Assembly (NCBI RefSeq): GCF_021531075.1
Contig: NZ_JADYTJ010000016.1
Span: 1 to 56,055, forward strand
Length of the DNA: 56,055 bases
DNA from: Bacteroides caecigallinarum
GTDB taxonomy: Bacteria > Bacteroidota > Bacteroidia > Bacteroidales > Bacteroidaceae
Reading direction: 5' to 3'
In this document: positions 1 through 8,895 of the stretch, piece by piece
Layout of the letters: the number at the start of each line of letters is the position of its first letter
How positions within the stretch are numbered: the first letter of the stretch is position 1
Program-made: the position numbers and the translations under genes
The notes under the pieces: model-generated
Databases searched by the model: none
The model's input: only the letters and a program-made list of their open reading frames with translations
Told to the model about the DNA's origin: nothing

Positions 1-1
1 G

Positions 2-1276
2 TCTGTTTTAGACCTAAGGAAAATTTATTCTGATTACAGAAAATATTCAGAATGGGCACAGGAAAGATGGGATGATATTTATTTGTCTTTATCAGAAATA
101 AAGATGAGTCCGGACTATTATAAATTTGTTGTACCATTAACATATTATTCAAAACCTTTTGTTGAGGCTTCGAGTGTGAATGAATGGTATCCAAAAGATA
201 TATTGGTGGAGGATTCTGTACGTAAAGCAAATATGCTTGAAAAAGGTATTCCACATATGTATATATCTTCGGAACTGGATAAAAAGATAAACCGACAATT
301 ATTGGATTTTTATGTTAATTATCCGGAATTGGTATTACAGAATGAAACAAAGCTTGACAGTCTTGAGTTTCTTTCTTTAGAAGACATGACATCTGCTCAT
401 AAAAAAGACAATATAATTGAATTTGTTCAAAATAATGCCGGCTTTGGACAAATGTCCGATTCGGAATTATTGGTTTTAAAACCTAATTTTTGGACTTATG
501 GTGGTAGCGGATATCTGCAGTTCTCTCAAAATTATATATCAGAAAACTGGTATAAGGGAGGTGAAAGTACAAAATCGTTGTTGTCAGGTTTTACTTGGCA
601 AGTAATGTATGATGATAAACAGAAAACACAATTTGAAACCAAGTTGGAGTGGAAACTAGGCTTTATAACAGCACCTTCGGATACTGTCCATACATACAAG
701 GCTAACAATGATTTGTTGCGTTTAACGTCCAAGCTTGGTTATAAAGCTATACAGAACTGGTATTATACGCTTTCTGCGGAATTTCAAACACAGTTCTTCT
801 CGAACTACGCAACTAATTCTGATGATTTGGTTTCAACTTTATTCTCTCCTGCTACATTGAACGTCGGTGTCGGTATGGACTATAAATATACCAAAGACGG
901 AAAAGTCAATCTTTCTGTTCTTCTGAATCCTTTAAACTATACTCTTTATAGTGTTAGAAGTGACGAGGTAGACCCGACCAAGTTTAATATAAAGGAAGGA
1001 CACAAAAAGGAGAATGTGCTTGGTTCTCGTATTAACGCAACACTTACATGGAAAATAATACCGACATTGTTGTGGGAATCTAAATTCTCATACACCACAA
1101 ACTATGAGAAGGTATTGAGCGAATGGGAAAATACGTTCACTTTTGTGGTTAATAAATATCTGTCAACAAAACTTTTTATGCATGGAAGGTTTGATGATGG
1201 TGTATCCAAAGAACCGGATGACAGCTATTTCCAGTTTCAGGAATTATTTAGTTTTGGCTTGAATTATACATGGTAA
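2..1276 (+). CDS. DUF3078 family protein, 5'-truncated by window edge
   Basis: The reading frame is open from the first complete codon, so the true start lies outside the window; the TTG at position 83 is only an internal codon. About 424 codons are visible. The C-terminal half has alternating aromatic and polar strands (WTYGGSGYLQFSQNYIS, NWYKGG, DDSYFQFQELFSFGLNYTW) and ends in an aromatic residue, as outer-membrane barrels do. The NWYKGG region resembles the Bacteroidetes DUF3078 family, which has no defined biochemical role. The following gene starts 18 bases after the stop on the same strand. Family assignment is from memory of motifs; localisation in the outer membrane is inference. Confidence 0.75.
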   Translation, partial: SVLDLRKIYSDYRKYSEWAQERWDDIYLSLSEIKMSPDYYKFVVPLTYYSKPFVEASSVNEWYPKDILVEDSVRKANMLEKGIPHMYISSELDKKINRQLLDFYVNYPELVLQNETKLDSLEFLSLEDMTSAHKKDNIIEFVQNNAGFGQMSDSELLVLKPNFWTYGGSGYLQFSQNYISENWYKGGESTKSLLSGFTWQVMYDDKQKTQFETKLEWKLGFITAPSDTVHTYKANNDLLRLTSKLGYKAIQNWYYTLSAEFQTQFFSNYATNSDDLVSTLFSPATLNVGVGMDYKYTKDGKVNLSVLLNPLNYTLYSVRSDEVDPTKFNIKEGHKKENVLGSRINATLTWKIIPTLLWESKFSYTTNYEKVLSEWENTFTFVVNKYLSTKLFMHGRFDDGVSKEPDDSYFQFQELFSFGLNYTW

Positions 1277-1294
1277 TTTTTTATTATAATATAT

Positions 1295-1927
1295 ATGTTT
1301 GAAATACCGTCTTTTGTAGAAATACTTGATTTTGTTGGAACATTTGCCTTTGCTATAAGTGGTATTCGTCTAGCTTCAGCTAAAAGGTTCGATTGGTTTG
1401 GTGCGTATGTTGTAGGGCTGGCCACAGCTATCGGTGGTGGAACATTGCGTGATTTGCTTCTAGATGTAACACCAGCATGGATGACCGACCCTATATATCT
1501 CGTCTGTACAGCAATGGCAATGGTTTTTGTGATATTGTTTCGTCAGTATCTTATACATTTAAATAACACATTCTTTATATTCGACAGTATAGGATTGGCT
1601 TTGTTTACGGTGGTTGGTGCCACTAAAAGTCTTGATTTGGGATATTCTTTTTGGGTTGCTATTATCATGGGAAGTATCACAGGTGCAGCAGGAGGAGTAA
1701 TAAGGGATGTATTTATAAACGAAATTCCTCTTATATTCAGAAAAGAGATATATGCTATGGCTTGTGTAGTAGGAGTAATGGTCTATTGGCTGTGCGATTA
1801 TGTGGGAATGGAAAACTATTTGTCCCAGATAGCATGCGGTGCCTCTGTCTTTATAGTACGTATTATTGCAGTGAAATATAAAGTAACATTACCAATACTG
1901 AAAGGTGAACCGGAAGATGTTAAATAG
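1295..1927 (+). CDS. TRIC-type (UPF0126) cation channel family membrane protein
   Basis: This 210-residue protein is almost wholly hydrophobic, with about six to seven membrane segments. It contains the two internally repeated glycine-rich motifs of the prokaryotic TRIC/UPF0126 family, IGGGTLRD near residue 50 and AAGGVIRD near residue 133. Characterised relatives form trimeric monovalent-cation channels in the inner membrane; the ion and role here are not visible. Length matches the family. Its last 11 bases overlap the start of the next gene, so the two are probably co-translated. Confidence 0.88.
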   Translation: MFEIPSFVEILDFVGTFAFAISGIRLASAKRFDWFGAYVVGLATAIGGGTLRDLLLDVTPAWMTDPIYLVCTAMAMVFVILFRQYLIHLNNTFFIFDSIGLALFTVVGATKSLDLGYSFWVAIIMGSITGAAGGVIRDVFINEIPLIFRKEIYAMACVVGVMVYWLCDYVGMENYLSQIACGASVFIVRIIAVKYKVTLPILKGEPEDVK

Positions 1928-2756
1928 AGTTTTGTCTATATTATTGGGGGTATTGATAAGTACCCCTTTTTGTTTTTCCAGTCAATCGGATTCTTCGTTT
2001 ATAGATAGTTTGTTGCAGAAATCTGTTCAAATGCATTTCCAAAACGGCACTGAACGTCTTATGTTTTTTGCCAAAAGTCTGATTGGAACTCCTTATAAAG
2101 GAGGAACTTTAGACGTAGCAGCGGATGAAACTCTTATTGTGAGAACAGATTCATTGGATTGTACTACTTTCGTGGAAACAGTATTGGCTTTGTATGTATC
2201 GTCAGAAAAAGTAACTCCTGAATATAAAGATTTTTCGGATGCATTGACAAATATAAGATATAGAAATGGTATTATATCCGGATATTCTTCCCGTTTGCAT
2301 TATTTTTCGGATTGGGTGTCCGACAATGTTCAAAAAGGAATAGTATGTGAGGTTACGGAAAACAATGAACATGAACAGAGATGTTTATCGCTGAATTACA
2401 TGACTGAACATTCCGATTTGTATAGAAAATTGAAAGATAACGACTCGCTGGTAAGTGAAATGCGGTGTAATGAGAAAAAATGGAAAAACTATAAAATGCC
2501 ATATATCCCTAAAAGGCTCTTGAATTTACAGGATACGGATATTATAATTAGGGAAGGGGATATTCTTGCACTGACTACAAGTATATCAGGACTGGATGTC
2601 GTTCATCTGGGATTTGCTGTTTGGGTTGACGGACGTTTGCATCTTTTACATGCTTCTTCCACTCATGGAAGAGTTCTTTTAGATCCTTCGCCATTGTATG
2701 ATTATCTTAAGAATAAGAAAAAACATACAGGTGTAAGAGTTATCCGCGTAAAATAA
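1917..2756 (+). CDS. DUF1460 family secreted amidase-like protein
   Basis: The ATG at 1917 is chosen over an in-frame GTG at 1905 because it gives a clean signal peptide (MLNRVLSILLGVLISTPFCFSS) and a typical short overlap with the upstream gene. The product has 279 residues. It carries an NlpC/P60-like core: a putative nucleophile in DSLDCTTFVETVLALY, and candidate histidines in DVVHLGFAVW and LLHASS. This matches DUF1460 (PF07313), annotated as N-acetylmuramoyl-alanine amidase-like and expected to act on peptidoglycan fragments in the periplasm. Catalysis has not been shown from sequence. A strong terminator follows at once. Confidence 0.85.
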   Translation: MLNRVLSILLGVLISTPFCFSSQSDSSFIDSLLQKSVQMHFQNGTERLMFFAKSLIGTPYKGGTLDVAADETLIVRTDSLDCTTFVETVLALYVSSEKVTPEYKDFSDALTNIRYRNGIISGYSSRLHYFSDWVSDNVQKGIVCEVTENNEHEQRCLSLNYMTEHSDLYRKLKDNDSLVSEMRCNEKKWKNYKMPYIPKRLLNLQDTDIIIREGDILALTTSISGLDVVHLGFAVWVDGRLHLLHASSTHGRVLLDPSPLYDYLKNKKKHTGVRVIRVK

Positions 2757-2759
2757 AGA

Positions 2760-2803
2760 AGAGTTGTACAGGGAGATTATCATGCCTGTGCAACTCTTTT
2801 TTA
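2760..2803. terminator. Bidirectional intrinsic terminator
   Basis: AGAGTTGTACAGG (2760-2772) pairs with CCTGTGCAACTCT (2785-2797) around a 12-base loop, with one G-T pair. A T run follows on the plus strand and an A-rich stretch lies on the other side, so it can end both the DUF1460 transcript and the convergent OmpA transcript. Confidence 0.88.
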
Positions 2804-2809
2804 TGTGTA

Positions 2810-3526
2810 TTATTGCAGTGTTCCGTTTTCTGCTTGCTTTATCATTTCCGCACTGGCGTACATGTATATTTCCACACGTCTGTTTTCCTGGCGTCCTGCT
2901 TCTGTACTATTGCTGGCTACCGGATTCTCTTCTCCCAGGCCTTCAACAGTCTTTATCTGGTTTCCGGATACCCCACAAGCCATGAGATAACCGGAAACAC
3001 TTGCAGCACGCTGTTTGGAAAGTTCTATGTTTTTCTGAACACTTTCTGCAGCAGTAGAATTCTTCCATCCTGTATTGTCTGTGTATCCATATATTGATAC
3101 ATCCATGTTAGGATTCTGTTTGAGTACGTTGTTTGCAAATTCTGTCAATGAGTTTTTTGCAGATGTACTAAGTGTTGAACTGCTGGTGCTGAACAATATT
3201 CCCGATGCAAATGTCACCTTTACGGCTTGCAGTCCATTGTTGTCTGTCACCTGTTCTACCTGTGCGTTTTCAATCTTGGCAGCTTCGGCAGCAGCTTTGT
3301 CCATTTTCTTTCCAATCAGCACACCGGCACCTGTTCCTACAGCTGCTCCTACAGCAGCACCTATGGCTGCTCCTTTGCCTTTTCCTGCTAGTCCTCCTAT
3401 AAGAGCTCCAAGTGCAGCTCCGCTACCGCCACCTATCATACCACCTTTAGCTGTGTTTGTCATCCCACAGCTGCCCATCATCATTCCGGCACATAGGATT
3501 AATGCAACATGTTTGTAAGTTTTCAT
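2810..3526 (-). CDS. OmpA-family lipoprotein with glycine-zipper domain
   Basis: The 238-residue product starts with a signal peptide and lipobox ending at MMMGSC, so Cys20 is the probable lipidated residue. Residues about 30-75 form a glycine zipper with repeated GxxxG spacing ([18 protein letters not shown]), likely inserting in or packing against a membrane. The C-terminal OmpA domain, about 100-228, has the peptidoglycan-binding signature ([40 protein letters not shown]). It probably ties the outer membrane to peptidoglycan. A hairpin upstream separates it from glyA, but I could not identify a clear promoter of its own. Confidence 0.92.
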   Translation of the reverse strand: MKTYKHVALILCAGMMMGSCGMTNTAKGGMIGGGSGAALGALIGGLAGKGKGAAIGAAVGAAVGTGAGVLIGKKMDKAAAEAAKIENAQVEQVTDNNGLQAVKVTFASGILFSTSSSTLSTSAKNSLTEFANNVLKQNPNMDVSIYGYTDNTGWKNSTAAESVQKNIELSKQRAASVSGYLMACGVSGNQIKTVEGLGEENPVASNSTEAGRQENRRVEIYMYASAEMIKQAENGTLQ

Positions 3527-3566
3527 CTTTTAATTAAGTGTTTAGTTATATTTATGTTATTATTGA

Positions 3567-3597
3567 AAGTCCGGTGCAATTTACTTACACCGGACTT
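3567..3597 (-). terminator. Probable terminator hairpin after glyA
   Basis: AAGTCCGGTG (3567-3576) and CACCGGACTT (3588-3597) form a perfect 10-bp stem with an 11-base loop, ten bases past the glyA stop. The T run on the minus strand is weak, so read-through into the OmpA gene is possible. Confidence 0.6.
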
Positions 3598-3606
3598 ATA
3601 GTTTTA

Positions 3607-4887
3607 TCAATAAGCGAAGATAGGATAATCCTTCATCTTGTCGTTTACTCTTGCTCTTACAGAAGCAATAACTTCTTCATTGTCTACGTTAGAAAGAACA
3701 GTTTCAATCATTTCTGCTATTTCGTACATCAAATCCTCTTTTGCACCGCGTGTAGTGATTGCAGGAGTACCCAGACGTATACCTGAAGTCTGGAATGCAG
3801 AGCGAGTGTCAAATGGAACCATATTCTTGTTTACGGTAATGTCTGCCGATACTAATGCCTTTTCAGCAACTTTACCAGTCAAATCAGGATATTTAGTTCT
3901 AAGGTCTACCAGCATTGAATGGTTGTCTGTACCTCCTGAAACGATAGTAAATCCTCTGTCCATAAGAGCCTGTGCCAATGCTGCCGCATTCTTCTTAACC
4001 TGCATCTGATATTCCTTATATTCAGGTTGCAGACATTCGCCAAATGCAACAGCTTTAGCTGCTATGACATGTTCAAGCGGACCACCTTGAATACCTGGGA
4101 ATACAGCTGAATCCAATAACTGGGACATCATCTTGATTTCGCCCTTTGGAGTAGTTTTTCCCCAAGGGTTTGGGAAGTCTTTGCCCATCATGATAACGCC
4201 ACCGCGAGGACCGCGCAAGGTCTTGTGAGTAGTCGATGTAACGATGTGAGCATACTTAACAGGATTGTCCAGCAATCCGGCAGCAATAAGTCCTGCAGGG
4301 TGAGCCATATCAATCATCAATAAAGCACCAACCTTGTCGGCAATATCTCTCATTCTCTTGTAGTCCCATTCTCTTGAATAAGCCGAGCCACCACCAACTA
4401 TGAGTTTTGGTCTTTCTCTAAGAGCTATTTCTTCCATTTGGTCGTAATCCACTCTACCGGTTTCCTTGTTCAGGTTATATTCGCAAGGAGTGTATAGGAT
4501 ACCGGATGTGTTTACAGCCGAGCCGTGTGACAGATGTCCTCCGTGAGCAAGGTTAAGCCCCATGAATTTGTCGCCAGGATTTAATACTGCCAAGAATACA
4601 GCAGCATTGGCCTGTGCTCCAGAGTGTGGCTGTACGTTTGCCCATTCGGCTCCGAAAATCTGTTTCAGTCTGTCTATTGCTATCTGTTCGCTCTGGTCAA
4701 CAACTTCGCATCCTCCGTAATATCTTTTGCCAGGATATCCTTCGGCATACTTGTTTGTGAGGCATGAACCCATAGCTTCCATAACCTGATCGCTTACAAA
4801 GTTTTCAGAAGCAATCAGTTCAATACCTTTAAGCTGACGCTGATGTTCTTTTTCTATAATTCCGAAAATCAAATCATCTCTTTTCAT
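3607..4887 (-). CDS. glyA: Serine hydroxymethyltransferase
   Basis: Cytosolic PLP enzyme that interconverts serine and glycine while charging tetrahydrofolate with a one-carbon unit for thymidylate, purine and methionine synthesis. At 426 residues it is of normal bacterial length. Visible hallmarks are ELIASENF (23-30), the folate/PLP stretch [13 protein letters not shown] (47-59), HSGAQAN, and the PLP-lysine motif [14 protein letters not shown] with Lys222. It is the last gene of a leftward group that begins with pyrB; the gap to the upstream barrel gene is 40 bases. A hairpin follows it. Confidence 0.98.
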   Translation of the reverse strand: MKRDDLIFGIIEKEHQRQLKGIELIASENFVSDQVMEAMGSCLTNKYAEGYPGKRYYGGCEVVDQSEQIAIDRLKQIFGAEWANVQPHSGAQANAAVFLAVLNPGDKFMGLNLAHGGHLSHGSAVNTSGILYTPCEYNLNKETGRVDYDQMEEIALRERPKLIVGGGSAYSREWDYKRMRDIADKVGALLMIDMAHPAGLIAAGLLDNPVKYAHIVTSTTHKTLRGPRGGVIMMGKDFPNPWGKTTPKGEIKMMSQLLDSAVFPGIQGGPLEHVIAAKAVAFGECLQPEYKEYQMQVKKNAAALAQALMDRGFTIVSGGTDNHSMLVDLRTKYPDLTGKVAEKALVSADITVNKNMVPFDTRSAFQTSGIRLGTPAITTRGAKEDLMYEIAEMIETVLSNVDNEEVIASVRARVNDKMKDYPIFAY

Positions 4888-4927
4888 AGTTGTAATAATA
4901 TTATATATGTTAATAATTGAGTTTCAA

Positions 4928-5665
4928 TCAGAAAATTGCACCTACCGAAAAACTGAGAATGTTTTTTCTTCTTTTTAGAATCAGTTCCTTTTCATTGTAA
5001 GGCTCTATTGTCAGTTCCTTGTCGTAGGTTACGGATTTAGTTATGTTGTTGCATCCTATTTCATATCTGAAATCGAAAAAAATATTCGAGATATTTACTC
5101 CCAATCCGATAATGGCACTGTAATTAAGAGGTCTGATATATTCTTTTATTCCTTTTTGATAGAATCCTGAGTATTCGCTCGAAGATTGTTTCTTAATGGT
5201 CCATGCTACTTTAGGACCTAGAAAAAAGGACATCCCGTATGGATAAGAGTCTATGAATTTATAACCATATAGCAAAGGAATCTCCAATGACGATATTTTG
5301 GCTTTGATAAGTGCATTGTCTTCCAGTATGGTTGCATTCTCTCTTAGATTGCTCATGCTTATACTGCCTTGTGAAATGGCATACGAAACTTCCGGCTGTA
5401 GAAAATGTTTGTTTTTCACTGGAATTCTTACAAAGAGTGTAGAAATGTATCCTACTTTGTAGTTGTTTTGAATATCAGTTATTTCCTGTTCCCCATAGTA
5501 AAGCTCGTCAGTAAACATCATGGTAGAGTTAAATCCTGCTTTAATACCGATGCTTATTTTTTGTTTTTCCTGCTTGCTGTCATACAGCATAATATCCTGT
5601 GCATACAGATTAGCACTGCACGCAAGCAATAACACTGCAAGTATTGTCAAGCATATTTTTTTCAT
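4928..5665 (-). CDS. PorT-like outer-membrane beta-barrel protein
   Basis: The 245-residue product has a signal peptide (MKKICLTILAVLLLACSANLYAQ), followed by the start of a small barrel (ISIGIKAGFNSTMMF) and a series of amphipathic strands. The pattern, including FLQPEVSYAISQG, LEIPLLYGYKF, FFLGPKVAW and a final hydrophobic strand, fits the outer-membrane beta-barrel family PF13568. No function is evident. It lies 8 bases from the flavin reductase gene and upstream of glyA on the same strand, so it is probably expressed with the pyr genes although no metabolic link is apparent. Confidence 0.8.
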   Translation of the reverse strand: MKKICLTILAVLLLACSANLYAQDIMLYDSKQEKQKISIGIKAGFNSTMMFTDELYYGEQEITDIQNNYKVGYISTLFVRIPVKNKHFLQPEVSYAISQGSISMSNLRENATILEDNALIKAKISSLEIPLLYGYKFIDSYPYGMSFFLGPKVAWTIKKQSSSEYSGFYQKGIKEYIRPLNYSAIIGLGVNISNIFFDFRYEIGCNNITKSVTYDKELTIEPYNEKELILKRRKNILSFSVGAIF

Positions 5666-5672
5666 TTACGGA

Positions 5673-6239
5673 TTATTTCTTTTTCTCAACTGACCATCCG
5701 AATTTACCTATTTTCTTTCCTGTTTCATAATATCCTCCATGTGTATATACCAGAAGGTTTGATTTTGCCAACTCAAATTTCCCTGTTTCAGAATCAAGGT
5801 ATTTTTCGTCGGCCTTTACGTTTACTACCTCGGCAATGAACATGTCATGTGAGCCAAGCGATATAACTTCTTTCACTCTGCATTCTATGCACAAGGGTGA
5901 TTCTTCTATGATAGGAGCATTCACTATCGAGGCTTTTCCGGGAGTAAGTTTCATCTCGCTGAACTTGTTGTAGTTCTTTCCGGATCTCACTCCGCACCAG
6001 TCCGTTGCATAAGCCATGTCTTTTGTAGTAAGGTTTATCACAAACTCCATATTCTTTTTCAGAATAGGATAGGAGTGCCGTTCCGGCCTTACCGATATGT
6101 AACACATAGGTGGGTTGGTACATATAGTACCCACCCACGCTACAGTTATAATATTATATTCTTCTTCACAACTTCCGCAACTCACCATAACGGCTGGCAG
6201 CGGATAAACCATTGTACCCGGTTTCCAGTCCTGCTTCAT
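5673..6239 (-). CDS. Flavin reductase family protein (flavoredoxin-like)
   Basis: A 188-residue protein of the FMN-binding flavin reductase family (PF01613). It shows the typical order: AVMVSCGSCEEEYNIITVAWVGTIC near the N terminus, the nucleotide-contact stretch MCYISVRPERHSYPIL, the EFVINL strand, and CIECRVKEVISLGSHDMFIAEV. Such proteins reduce or carry flavins, or act as flavoredoxins in anaerobes; the electron partner cannot be told. It starts 2 bases after the pyrI stop and is therefore likely translated from the pyr message. Confidence 0.9.
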   Translation of the reverse strand: MKQDWKPGTMVYPLPAVMVSCGSCEEEYNIITVAWVGTICTNPPMCYISVRPERHSYPILKKNMEFVINLTTKDMAYATDWCGVRSGKNYNKFSEMKLTPGKASIVNAPIIEESPLCIECRVKEVISLGSHDMFIAEVVNVKADEKYLDSETGKFELAKSNLLVYTHGGYYETGKKIGKFGWSVEKKK

Positions 6240-6241
6240 TA

Positions 6242-6706
6242 TCAGATAAGTTTTATATTATCCTTCTGCTGTTCTTTTTCGCAGTAGTGGCATTTCAGCA
6301 GACCTTTCTCCTTGTCAGTCACATGAAACCATGTCTGCATAGGCTCATTGTTTGTGATACACTTCGGATTGTTGCATTTTACTATACCTTTCAGTTCGTC
6401 CGGCATGATTGCTTCTTTCTTTTCCACTACAGCATAGTTTCTGATAACATTCAGTTTTATATTCGAAGCAACTACTGATATGCGGTTTATTTCTTCGTCA
6501 GTGAAAAACTTGTCGGCTATCTTTATGATACCCTTTTTGCCAAGTTTCTTGCTTTCAAGGTTATATCCTATAGTTATGTTGCTATCCATGTCCTTTAGGT
6601 TCAGCAGTGAAACTACAGTAAATAGTTTGTCTGACGGTATATGGTCTATTACAGTGCCGTTTTCAAGAGCGGCCACCTGCAGTTCTTTTTTTTCGTTCAT
6701 ATTCAT
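6242..6706 (-). CDS. pyrI: Aspartate carbamoyltransferase regulatory subunit
   Basis: The regulatory chain of ATCase, which binds nucleotide effectors and joins catalytic trimers into the dodecamer. The 154-residue product has the N-terminal allosteric domain ([17 protein letters not shown]) and a C-terminal zinc site with all four cysteines: Cys111, Cys116, Cys139 and Cys142. A second in-frame Met at residue 3 could also be the start. It follows pyrB by 21 bases. Retention of both zinc site and effector domain suggests a class B, feedback-regulated enzyme. Confidence 0.97.
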   Translation of the reverse strand: MNMNEKKELQVAALENGTVIDHIPSDKLFTVVSLLNLKDMDSNITIGYNLESKKLGKKGIIKIADKFFTDEEINRISVVASNIKLNVIRNYAVVEKKEAIMPDELKGIVKCNNPKCITNNEPMQTWFHVTDKEKGLLKCHYCEKEQQKDNIKLI

Positions 6707-6727
6707 GTCAATGTTTATATTCTGTTA

Positions 6728-7669
6728 TTATTTTTCTGTATCGGCTTTTACTTCGTTAAGTGTAATTCCCAATACGTCGCAAAGAATAGCCTGGCGGGCA
6801 TACAGACCGTTTTGAGCCTGCTGGAAATAGTAAGCCTTTGGATTGTCGTCCACATCGTAAGCTATTTCGTTTACTCTTGGCAGTGGATGCAGGATACGCA
6901 GGTTTGGGCGTGTCTTGTCCAGCATCTTGTTGTTCAGAATATATACATCTTTTACTCTCTCATACTCCATCAGGTCGGTGAAGCGTTCTCTTTGCACACG
7001 TGTCATGTATAGAATATCTGCATCAGCTATTATATCCTCGTTGAATTCAGTGTGCTCTACATATTTAATATTATGTTCCTTACAGTAGATTTTATATTCT
7101 TCCGGCATTTTCAGTTCGTCCGGTGCAATGAAATGGAATGTTGGGTTGAAGTGGCGCATAGCCATCAGCAGCGAGTGTACGGTACGTCCGTATTTCAAGT
7201 CGCCCACCATATAGATGTTCAGGTTTTCCAGAGTTCCCTGAGTTTTGTATATGGAATATAAGTCCAGCATAGTTTGCGAAGGATGCTGGTTAGCACCGTC
7301 GCCTGCATTTACGATAGGCACTTTTGTTACCTCACTCGCATATCTTGCAGCCCCTTCCAGATAGTGTCGCATTACGATGATGTCGGCATAATTGCTCACC
7401 ATCATAATAGTGTCCTTCAGCGTTTCGCCTTTCGAAGAGCTTGTTACTTTTGGGTCTGTAAAACCTATAACTTTTGCACCAAGACGGTTGGCGGCAGTTT
7501 CAAAACTAAGGCGTGTACGAGTTGATGGCTCAAAGAATAGTGTTGCCACAATTCTTCCTGCCAGAAGGCTACGGTTCGGCTTCTTCTCAAATTCTCTTGC
7601 CATCTCCAGCAGATATAGTATTTTCTCTTTGGAGTGTTCGGCAATAGTAACTAAACTTCTATTTTCCAT
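6728..7669 (-). CDS. pyrB: Aspartate carbamoyltransferase catalytic subunit
   Basis: Catalyses carbamoyl phosphate plus aspartate to carbamoyl aspartate, the committed step of pyrimidine synthesis. The start at 7669 ([15 protein letters not shown]) gives 313 residues, the usual length. A longer frame to 7741 is open, but it would run through the promoter -7 box, so it is rejected. The carbamoyl-phosphate motif FFEPSTRTR is at residues 45-53, with later [30 protein letters not shown] and HPLPRVNEI. First gene of the pyrB-pyrI-flavin reductase-barrel-glyA group. Confidence 0.98.
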   Translation of the reverse strand: MENRSLVTIAEHSKEKILYLLEMAREFEKKPNRSLLAGRIVATLFFEPSTRTRLSFETAANRLGAKVIGFTDPKVTSSSKGETLKDTIMMVSNYADIIVMRHYLEGAARYASEVTKVPIVNAGDGANQHPSQTMLDLYSIYKTQGTLENLNIYMVGDLKYGRTVHSLLMAMRHFNPTFHFIAPDELKMPEEYKIYCKEHNIKYVEHTEFNEDIIADADILYMTRVQRERFTDLMEYERVKDVYILNNKMLDKTRPNLRILHPLPRVNEIAYDVDDNPKAYYFQQAQNGLYARQAILCDVLGITLNEVKADTEK

Positions 7670-7706
7670 ATTAGCAGTTTTATGTTTATTTTTTAATACC
7701 GAAGTC

Positions 7707-7714
7707 CAAAGGTA
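7707..7714 (-). promoter_or_regulatory. -7 box of the pyrB promoter
   Basis: On the minus strand this reads TACCTTTG, a match to the Bacteroidetes -7 consensus TAnnTTTG. It would start RNA near 7700, about 30 bases before the pyrB ATG. TTTG motifs lie 12 and 24 bases upstream, neither at the ideal spacing. Confidence 0.6.
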
Positions 7715-7774
7715 AACAAAATATTTCAAAGTTCCGCTCAAATTGGGATATTTATGAGAAGTTTATGGAAAGAG

Positions 7775-7805
7775 ATTGCAGTTATACGGATTTTGGTTAT
7801 TTTTG
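7775..7805 (+). promoter_or_regulatory. Promoter in front of the rhamnosidase pseudogene
   Basis: ATTG (7775-7778) and TATTTTTG (7798-7805) are 19 bases apart, close to the Bacteroidetes TTTG/TAnnTTTG arrangement. The element sits 34 bases before the pseudogene ATG, so the remnant may still be transcribed. Confidence 0.5.
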
Positions 7806-7839
7806 CTTTATAACTGGAAAGATCTATATATTATCATTT

Positions 7840-8717
7840 ATGAAAACAAAACTATTGAAAAGTATTTTATCATTATTAATGTTTGCAGGATTGATAGGCT
7901 TCTCTGTATGTTGTTCGGTAAAGCAGGATATGTCTGTCAGCCGTATTGATGCTTTAAGTGATTCTCTTTGGAATTATTCTTCTTGGATTTCGGTGGCCGA
8001 TGCTGATGTGGTAACTGAAAAGGTAGTCGACGGTACTCGTTCTGCTGATGGTGCCAGCTGGTTTGTTGCGGTAATCAAGAACAATAAGGATATAAAGCAT
8101 GCCCGGTGGATGACTACAGGTCTCGGCATATATGATTTATATATTAATGGTAAGCTGATAGGAGATGAAATTCTAAAACCAGGTTTTACACATTATGAAA
8201 AAAACTAAATTGTCCTTTACTTATGATGTTACCAATATTTATAATATAGGTAAAGGTGAAGAAAATGTGCTTTCTGCCCAGGTAACTCCGGGATGGTGGG
8301 CAGACAAGATAATCACACCTTATGGCAATGATGGAATGGTTGGTAAGAAATGTGCTTTTCGTGCTGTTTTGGAACTTACTTACACTGATGGAACTAAAAC
8401 ATATGTCGGTACTGGTACAGAGAACTGGAAAGCCGGAATAGCAGGTCCGGTTACTCATGCAGCTATTTTCGAATACCGTTTGGGGTATGCGTTCAAATTA
8501 TCTTTCTGTACCTACAGATTGCCCTCAACGCAACGAGAGACTTGGATGGACAGCAGATACACAAGTATTTGCAGAAACCGGAACGTTTTTTGCAAATACA
8601 GCTTCGTTTTTCCGTAAATGGATGCGCGATATGATAGATACACAAGGTGAGAAAGGAGGTTCCTGCAACCTAAACAACAGGTATGAAGTTTTTCAGGAAC
8701 AGAAATTCTTCATGTAA
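7840..8717 (+). pseudogene. Alpha-L-rhamnosidase (GH78) remnant, frameshifted and deleted
   Basis: Three reading frames carry consecutive pieces of one family. Piece 1 (7840-8208) has a lipoprotein signal ending near FSVCCS and the start of a rhamnosidase N-terminal domain (ARWMTTGLGIYDLYINGK, GDEILKPGFTHYEK). Piece 2 continues as KTKLSFTYDVTNIYN after a frameshift at a run of seven A (8197-8203), where six would keep frame. Piece 3 (from about 8475) jumps to the catalytic domain, NYLSVPTDCPQRNERLGWTAD, and stops at 8717. The jump implies a large internal deletion, and the rest of the catalytic domain is absent. About 290 codons remain where intact GH78 enzymes have several hundred more. It cannot encode an active enzyme. 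Confidence 0.88.
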
Positions 8718-8820
8718 AGTTTATCAGGAAAGTTGAAGAAGTGTAGTGAACTTTTTTAGTAATAAACCAATAAAAGTGTAAAGTAAATTTAGGCATAGTC
8801 AAAGCTTGTTATATTAAGAA

Positions 8821-8884
8821 AAAAACATGGGCAAATTTCACTTAAAACGCGGCCGCATTTTAAGTGAAATTTGCCCATGTTTTT
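8821..8884. repeat. 27-bp perfect palindrome with GCGGCCGC loop
   Basis: 8821-8847 pairs perfectly with 8858-8884. The arms run from AAAAACATGGGCAAATTT on the left to the complementary AAATTTGCCCATGTTTTT on the right, and the 10-base loop CGCGGCCGCA itself holds a palindrome. It lies between the pseudogene and the 3' end of the AraC gene, and T runs on both sides would let it act as a terminator. The core GGGCAAATTT recurs in the repeat at 44342-44429, which suggests a genome-wide element rather than a one-off terminator. Confidence 0.85.
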
Positions 8885-8895
8885 AAATCATTTTT

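Noticed and set aside
2813..3518. Plus-strand frames opposite the OmpA gene
   Set aside because: They mirror the glycine-zipper and OmpA codons on the other strand and have no start signals; shadows of the real gene.
7670..7741. N-terminal extension of pyrB to 7741
   Set aside because: The extension overlaps the TACCTTTG promoter box and does not look like an ATCase N terminus; the 7669 start gives the usual length.
8848..8857. NotI site in the loop as a vector or assembly artefact
   Set aside because: The flanking arms share the GGGCAAATTT core with a native array at 44342, so a natural repeat is more likely than a cloning scar.
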